NCBI GenBank assembly: GCA_002425245.1
Contig: DILW01000108.1
Span: 1-9,444, forward strand
Length of the DNA: 9,444 nucleotides
Direction: 5' to 3'
Origin: Betaproteobacteria bacterium UBA5582
Lineage (GTDB): Bacteria; Pseudomonadota; Gammaproteobacteria; Burkholderiales; Rhodocyclaceae
Shown: in pieces, positions 6,210 through 9,444 of the stretch
How the letters are laid out: each line of letters starts with the position of its first letter
How positions within the stretch are numbered: position 1 is the first letter of the stretch
Position numbers and translations under genes: made by a program
The notes under the pieces: generated by a model
Seen by the model: the letters and a program-made list of their open reading frames with translations, nothing else
Database searches by the model: none
Told to the model about the DNA's origin: nothing

Positions 6210-7727
6210 TCAGGCGACCAGCTCGGTCTTGAAACCGATGCGTACCGCGCCCCAGTGGCGCCCGTTGATGACGATGGGCATCGACAGGTCGTTGAGGATT
6301 TCCCCGGTGTCGCGGACATAGGTCTGGAACAGCGAGGATTTCTGGTTGCGCGCCAGCTTGAGACCGACCGGATCGTTGAAGATGCGCTTGTGCCGGCACT
6401 TGGCCAGGTCCACCGCCGGGTCGCCGCTGGGCGGGTTGGAGAAGATGCCGTTGTGCGCCGGGGCGTAACCGTTGCTGTCCACCGCCAGCGAATAGACCAG
6501 CCCCGGAATCTCGCCCAGCAGGCGGTCGTAGAGTCCGGTCAGTTCGCGATCGCACTGCCCGTCGTAGGCGGTGGTGTAGCGCTTGGGGTCGGACCCGGTG
6601 ATTTCCCGGTAGGCCTGATCGAACACGTTGATCCCGCGGTCGGCCAGTTTCTGGAGAACGGCGGCGACCTGGTTGCGGAAGTCGGCGCAGCAATCGTGCA
6701 AGGTGTCGAACATGCTGTTGCCGGTGCGGAAATCGGCGAGCGTGCACTGCAGGTCCTCGGTCGACTCGCGCAGGGTCTTGGCCGCTTCCTGGCAGCGCTG
6801 CATGCGCACGGAGATGTCCACCGAATGGTCGCGGATTTCCTCGACTTCGCGGTGGATGGCTTCGTTGCTCTCGCGCAGTTCATGGATGGCGCCGGCAATG
6901 CTGGTCAACTGTTCGCGGGTGCGCCGGAAATCGCCGACCATGGTGCCCAGGTCGTTGGCCGAGGTTTCGACGTAACCGGTGGCACGGGTGACTTCGCCGA
7001 CGATGGTCTGGGTCCGGGTCGAGGTGTCGGCGACCAGGTTGATCATCGACTGGGTGTTCTGGCCGATGACCTGGGTCGCCGTCTTGACCTTCTCGGCCAG
7101 CTTGCGCACTTCGTCGGCGACCACGGCAAAGCCGCGGCCGGCCTCACCGGCGCGGGCAGCTTCGATCGCGGCGTTGAGCGCGAGCAGGTTGGTCTGGTCG
7201 GAAATGTCGTTGATCAGCGAAACGATCTCGTTGATCTTCATCGAACTGCTGTGCAACTCGCCGACTGTGCTGGAAAAGTGCTCGATGTGTTCGTTGGTCG
7301 AGCGCATCGTGGTGGCGACGGTTTCCATCTGCGACAGCGAGCGTTGCGCCAGGTCGAGGTTGTTCTGCGTCGACGCCTGGATGGCGTCGGAATTGACCGT
7401 CACTTCGCCGACTGCCTGGGTGACCCGGTTGCTCGACGCGAAGATGTCGGTGGCCAGCGCCTCCTGGCGCTTTACCGCAGTGCTGGTCTGCTGTACCAGA
7501 TGGTTCATCCGGGCCGCGTCGGCGGCGATGCTGACGCTGCTGCTGCGGGCATGGGTGATCAGGTCCCGGATGCGCGCGAAGAAGCGATTGATGTTGGTGG
7601 ACAGGCGACCCGCCGCATCGCCGCCGGCGGCGCCGACGTTGTGCGTGAGGTCGGCCTTGCCATCGGCAATGGCCGCGATGTCGCGGTCGATCTTGCCCAG
7701 TGCCGCGTTATTGCCAAACCAGCCCAT
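6210..7727 (-). CDS. cytosolic methyl-accepting chemotaxis protein with C-terminal sensory domain
   Basis: 505 residues with no signal peptide and no hydrophobic stretch long enough to cross a membrane, so a soluble receptor. Residues about 10-57 look like half of a HAMP domain (IADGKADLTHNVG ... NRFFARIRDLI). A long coiled coil follows, with the highly conserved signalling hairpin at about 167-213, including DQTNLLALNAAIEA and GRGFAVVADEVRKLAEK; this tip contacts CheA and CheW. After the coiled coil (to about 335) a C-terminal domain (about 338-500) has SLAVDSNGYAPAHN (413-426), SMPIVINGRHWG (482-493) and RIGF (496-499), a pattern I know from PAS/Cache-like sensor domains at the end of soluble receptors. 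Ligand unknown; conserved-looking His and Cys (H344, C346, C347, C392, H425, C444, H446) could bind metal or haem, which is speculation. There is no C-terminal CheR/CheB tethering pentapeptide. It lies 43 bases after a response regulator gene and is probably co-transcribed with it. Confidence 0.95.
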   Translation of the reverse strand: MGWFGNNAALGKIDRDIAAIADGKADLTHNVGAAGGDAAGRLSTNINRFFARIRDLITHARSSSVSIAADAARMNHLVQQTSTAVKRQEALATDIFASSNRVTQAVGEVTVNSDAIQASTQNNLDLAQRSLSQMETVATTMRSTNEHIEHFSSTVGELHSSSMKINEIVSLINDISDQTNLLALNAAIEAARAGEAGRGFAVVADEVRKLAEKVKTATQVIGQNTQSMINLVADTSTRTQTIVGEVTRATGYVETSANDLGTMVGDFRRTREQLTSIAGAIHELRESNEAIHREVEEIRDHSVDISVRMQRCQEAAKTLRESTEDLQCTLADFRTGNSMFDTLHDCCADFRNQVAAVLQKLADRGINVFDQAYREITGSDPKRYTTAYDGQCDRELTGLYDRLLGEIPGLVYSLAVDSNGYAPAHNGIFSNPPSGDPAVDLAKCRHKRIFNDPVGLKLARNQKSSLFQTYVRDTGEILNDLSMPIVINGRHWGAVRIGFKTELVA

Positions 7728-7735
7728 TGTTTTGT

Positions 7736-7740
7736 CTCCT
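7736..7740 (-). promoter_or_regulatory. ribosome binding site of the chemotaxis receptor
   Basis: On the minus strand AGGAG lies eight bases before the ATG at 7727, supporting that start and independent translation within the two-gene unit. Confidence 0.7.
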
Positions 7741-7770
7741 GCTTACCCGCTTGATTTTTTTTGTAGGGGG

Positions 7771-8355
7771 TCAGACGCGCTGCCGGGCGGCCAGTCGGCC
7801 AAGGACGAAACCCTTGATTTCGTGGAAAGGAATGGGTTTGCCGAAAACGGTGACGTCCGAGGGAATGCCCCGCTCCCGGACTTCGCCGGAATCGATCGCG
7901 CTGACGACGATGATGTCCATCGGGCTGAGTTCCGATTTCGTCCGCAATTGCTTGATCATTTCGAAGCCATCCATGCCGGGCATCATCAGATCGGCAATGA
8001 GGATGTCCGGCATCTGCTGGCCGACCTGCAACAGGCCTTCGAAGCCGTTGCTGACGATGCGCAGCTTGACCGGCAGCTTCCAGCTGTCGAAGGTCAGTTG
8101 GTAGAGGCGTTGCAGGGTGGAATCGTCCTCGGCAATCAGGATGTCGAGCTTGCTGCCACTGTCGCCGGGACGGGTGATCTGCTTGCGCCGCTTGGCCAGC
8201 AGGGCCTCGACCGAGCTGGCCGGGATGCGGCGGTGCCCACCGGCAGTCTTCCAGGCATCGAGAACGCCGCTTTCGACCATGTTCTGGACGGTGCCCAAGG
8301 ATACGCCGAGGCGCTGGGCTGCTTGCCGGGTACTGAGGAATTCGCTGTCCGCCAT
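7771..8355 (-). CDS. response regulator with N-terminal excisionase/MerR-type helix-turn-helix and C-terminal receiver domain
   Basis: 194 residues from the ATG at 8355; a TTG at 8385 in the same frame would add ten residues and looks less likely. Residues about 6-55 form a small DNA-binding domain of the excisionase (HTH_17) type: LSTRQAAQRLGVSLGTVQNM, then the wing with TAGGHRRIP (37-45). A short linker leads to a complete receiver domain (about 70-190) with the acidic pair D77-D78, phospho-acceptor D122 in ADLMMPGMDG, S152 at the conserved Ser/Thr place and K173 in FGKP. All residues needed for phosphorylation are present. The domain order is the reverse of ordinary response regulators, where the receiver comes first. 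No histidine kinase is in view. The chemotaxis receptor follows after 43 bases, so the pair probably forms an operon. Whether the regulator acts on transcription of that operon or on motility genes is unknown. Confidence 0.93.
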   Translation of the reverse strand: MADSEFLSTRQAAQRLGVSLGTVQNMVESGVLDAWKTAGGHRRIPASSVEALLAKRRKQITRPGDSGSKLDILIAEDDSTLQRLYQLTFDSWKLPVKLRIVSNGFEGLLQVGQQMPDILIADLMMPGMDGFEMIKQLRTKSELSPMDIIVVSAIDSGEVRERGIPSDVTVFGKPIPFHEIKGFVLGRLAARQRV

Positions 8356-8385
8356 TGTCGTCTTTGAAAATTGCAAAACTGCCAA

Positions 8386-8416
8386 ATTTTAACCGAAGCC
8401 TTTAGCGTTTTGGCAA
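8386..8416 (-). promoter_or_regulatory. putative promoter of the response regulator-receptor operon
   Basis: Reading the minus strand, TTGCCA (8416-8411) is followed after 18 bases by TTAAAA, or after 19 by TAAAAT (8391-8386), an acceptable sigma-70 pair about 30 bases ahead of the start codon. GCCAAA (8381-8386) and TTTGGC (8409-8414) form an inverted repeat across it, which could serve a regulator. Nothing convincing for the flagellar sigma-28 was seen. Confidence 0.4.
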
Positions 8417-8470
8417 GAAAATCGTAATCGAATACACGAATCTGAGGCTTCCCCAACAGGTGGCGCCGGC

Positions 8471-8479
8471 TGGCATAAT
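8471..8479 (+). promoter_or_regulatory. possible extended -10 element before the NuoM-like gene
   Basis: TGGCATAAT fits the extended -10 form TG-N-TATAAT with one mismatch in the hexamer. No good -35 hexamer lies upstream, which is tolerated for extended -10 promoters. The predicted start of transcription is near 8486. Confidence 0.4.
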
Positions 8480-8485
8480 CGCCGG

Positions 8486-8527
8486 ATGAAAACAAGATGC
8501 GAGGCGGGGCGGAGGCGGGGGTGCTGA
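8486..8527 (+). other. possible 13-codon leader ORF overlapping the NuoM-like start
   Basis: ATG at 8486 opens a frame coding MKTRCEAGRRRGC and stops at TGA 8525-8527, overlapping the GTG start at 8521 in another frame. Its ATG falls where a transcript from the TGGCATAAT element would begin. It could couple translation to the downstream gene, but a chance frame in a short spacer is just as likely. Confidence 0.15.
8511..8515 (+). promoter_or_regulatory. ribosome binding site deciding the GTG start of the NuoM-like gene
   Basis: GGAGG lies five bases before the GTG at 8521. An in-frame ATG at 8497 would add eight residues (MRGGAEAG) unlike the hydrophobic N terminus of the family, so the GTG is preferred. 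Confidence 0.6.
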
Positions 8528-9444
8528 AGCTGCTGGTATTCATGCCAGTGCTTGGCGCCGGGTTGCTGGCCGTTTATCCGGGACAAGGGCAACAGTCGCT
8601 ATGGCGAGTGGCGCTGGCGTTTACGCTGGCCAGCCTGGTTCTCGCCGGGCTGCTGGCCTCGCAGTTCGATCCGGCAGGCGCCGCGGTGCAGCTGTACGAG
8701 AGTCGGGCGTGGAATGCCCGGCTCGGTTCCTACTTCGCGCTGGGCATCGACGGCATCTCGCTGGCCATGGTCCTGCTCAGCGCCGGCCTGAGCCTGGTGG
8801 CGGTGCTGGTGTCGCGCAAGCTGCCGGGCAGCGGACGGCTCTATTTCGTCCTGTTGCTGTTGCTGCAGTCGGCGATGTTCGGCGTGTTCACCGCCCGCGA
8901 CTGGTCGCTGTTCTACGTTTTCTGGGAAGCCACGCTGATCCCGCTGTTCTTCATCATCGATCGCCTCGGGGGCGAAAACCGGCAACGCGCGGCACTCAAC
9001 TTCTTCCTGTATACGCTCGGCGGTTCGGTGTTCATGCTGGTTGCCCTGCTCTTCCTCTACGACGCCGCGCCCGGCCACAGCTTCGACATGCACGACATGG
9101 CCGAGGGCGGGCGCGCCCTGCCGCTGAACATGCAGTTGCTGATCCTGGCCGGGCTGTTCATCGGTTTCGCCGTCAAGATGCCGGTGGTGCCACTGCACGG
9201 TTGGTTGCCGCTGGCCCACGTCGAAGCGCCTAGCCCGGTGTCCATCCTGCTCTCCGGGGTGCTGCTCAAGATGGGCGCCTACGGCCTGATCCGCGCCGCC
9301 GAGACCTTGCCTGCAGCCTTCGTTGCCGTTCAGGACGGACTGGCCGTGCTCGCCCTGCTCAGCCTGCTGTACGGCGCCCTGCTCGCCTGGCGCCAGCAGG
9401 ATCTGAAAGGCATGGTCGCCTATTCGTCGATCTCGCACATGGGC
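8521..9444 (+). CDS. NuoM/NdhD-like proton-translocating subunit of a complex I-type membrane complex, partial (C terminus outside window)
   Basis: 308 codons run in one frame to the window edge; NuoM proteins are usually about 500 residues, so roughly 60% is present. This is a multi-pass inner-membrane antiporter-like subunit that pumps protons in NADH:quinone oxidoreductase or a related complex. Visible key residues by E. coli NuoM equivalence: Glu136 in FWEATLIPLFF (E. coli Glu144), Lys219 in AVKMPVVPLHGW (Lys234) and Lys250 in GVLLKMGAYGL (Lys265), all essential for proton transfer in the family. The motif after the GW is LPLAHVEAP (229-237), where most relatives have LPDAH: Leu231 replaces Asp. 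The stretch around 237-255 looks closer to cyanobacterial NdhD than to E. coli NuoM. It begins a rightward transcription unit, with no nuoL before it as in a standard nuo operon, so it may belong to a smaller accessory complex. What follows it decides this. Confidence 0.88.
   Translation, partial: MLKLLVFMPVLGAGLLAVYPGQGQQSLWRVALAFTLASLVLAGLLASQFDPAGAAVQLYESRAWNARLGSYFALGIDGISLAMVLLSAGLSLVAVLVSRKLPGSGRLYFVLLLLLQSAMFGVFTARDWSLFYVFWEATLIPLFFIIDRLGGENRQRAALNFFLYTLGGSVFMLVALLFLYDAAPGHSFDMHDMAEGGRALPLNMQLLILAGLFIGFAVKMPVVPLHGWLPLAHVEAPSPVSILLSGVLLKMGAYGLIRAAETLPAAFVAVQDGLAVLALLSLLYGALLAWRQQDLKGMVAYSSISHMG

Noticed and set aside
6120..7754. 544-codon plus-strand frame across the chemotaxis receptor
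   Set aside because: Shadow of the receptor gene; valine/glycine/aspartate-rich translation without domains, while the minus strand gives a canonical receptor.
7741..7770. T8 run with flanking ACCC/GGGG in the gap between response regulator and receptor, considered as a terminator
   Set aside because: On the transcribed (minus) strand the run is A, not T, and the flanking complementarity is only 4-5 bases around a long loop. It does not support termination between the two genes.
8420..8431. Tandem AATCG repeats in the divergent spacer as binding sites for the response regulator
   Set aside because: Only two 5-base copies, one base apart; too short to separate from chance without comparative data.
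8356..8460. Flagellar sigma-28 promoter before the response regulator-receptor operon
   Set aside because: TAAA is present on the minus strand, but no GCCGATAA-like element follows at the required distance; the sigma-70-like pair is the better reading.
8599..9438. 279-codon minus-strand frame over the NuoM-like gene
   Set aside because: Its translation is rich in Q, H, E and R, the usual antisense of a hydrophobic membrane protein. No family resemblance.

Overview
The window reads as a stretch of chromosome from a GC-rich betaproteobacterium. A Rhodocyclales-type organism (Dechloromonas/Azonexus-like) is my best guess, from the DnaE sequence style, the Thermus-type isocitrate dehydrogenase, the CbbR-like LysR regulator and the cytosolic chemotaxis receptor. 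That placement is an inference from protein resemblance, not a search. Coding density is very high. There are seven protein genes, two of them cut by the window edges. No RNA genes, CRISPR arrays, insertion sequences or phage genes were seen, and no gene-free stretch exceeds 300 bases.

Left part (1-2700): the C-terminal end of a BenE-family membrane transporter runs into a convergent LysR-type regulator whose effector domain looks CbbR-like. The regulator is divergent from a 493-residue isocitrate dehydrogenase of the Thermus type. The 93-bp spacer between them is strikingly AT-rich and carries inverted repeats, a good candidate for the regulator's operator. The dehydrogenase has Asp-Leu where NADP enzymes have Lys-Tyr, so it is probably NAD-dependent. 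A 9-bp G/C hairpin follows it.

Middle part (2700-6210): dnaE, the replicative DNA polymerase III alpha subunit, is complete and intact, with polymerase aspartates, a degenerate PHP domain, a clamp-binding motif and an OB fold. It ends one base short of the stop codon of a convergent chemotaxis gene.

Right part (6210-9444): a leftward two-gene unit encodes a small response regulator (N-terminal MerR/excisionase-type helix-turn-helix, C-terminal receiver) followed by a soluble methyl-accepting chemotaxis protein with a C-terminal sensory domain. Divergent from it, a NuoM/NdhD-like proton-pumping subunit opens a rightward operon that leaves the window.

I did not find an obviously new multi-gene system. 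The points most worth following are the NAD-type isocitrate dehydrogenase beside a CbbR-like regulator, the reversed-order response regulator paired with a soluble receptor, the NuoM-like gene outside a visible nuo operon, and -10-like elements placed at leaderless distance from two start codons.
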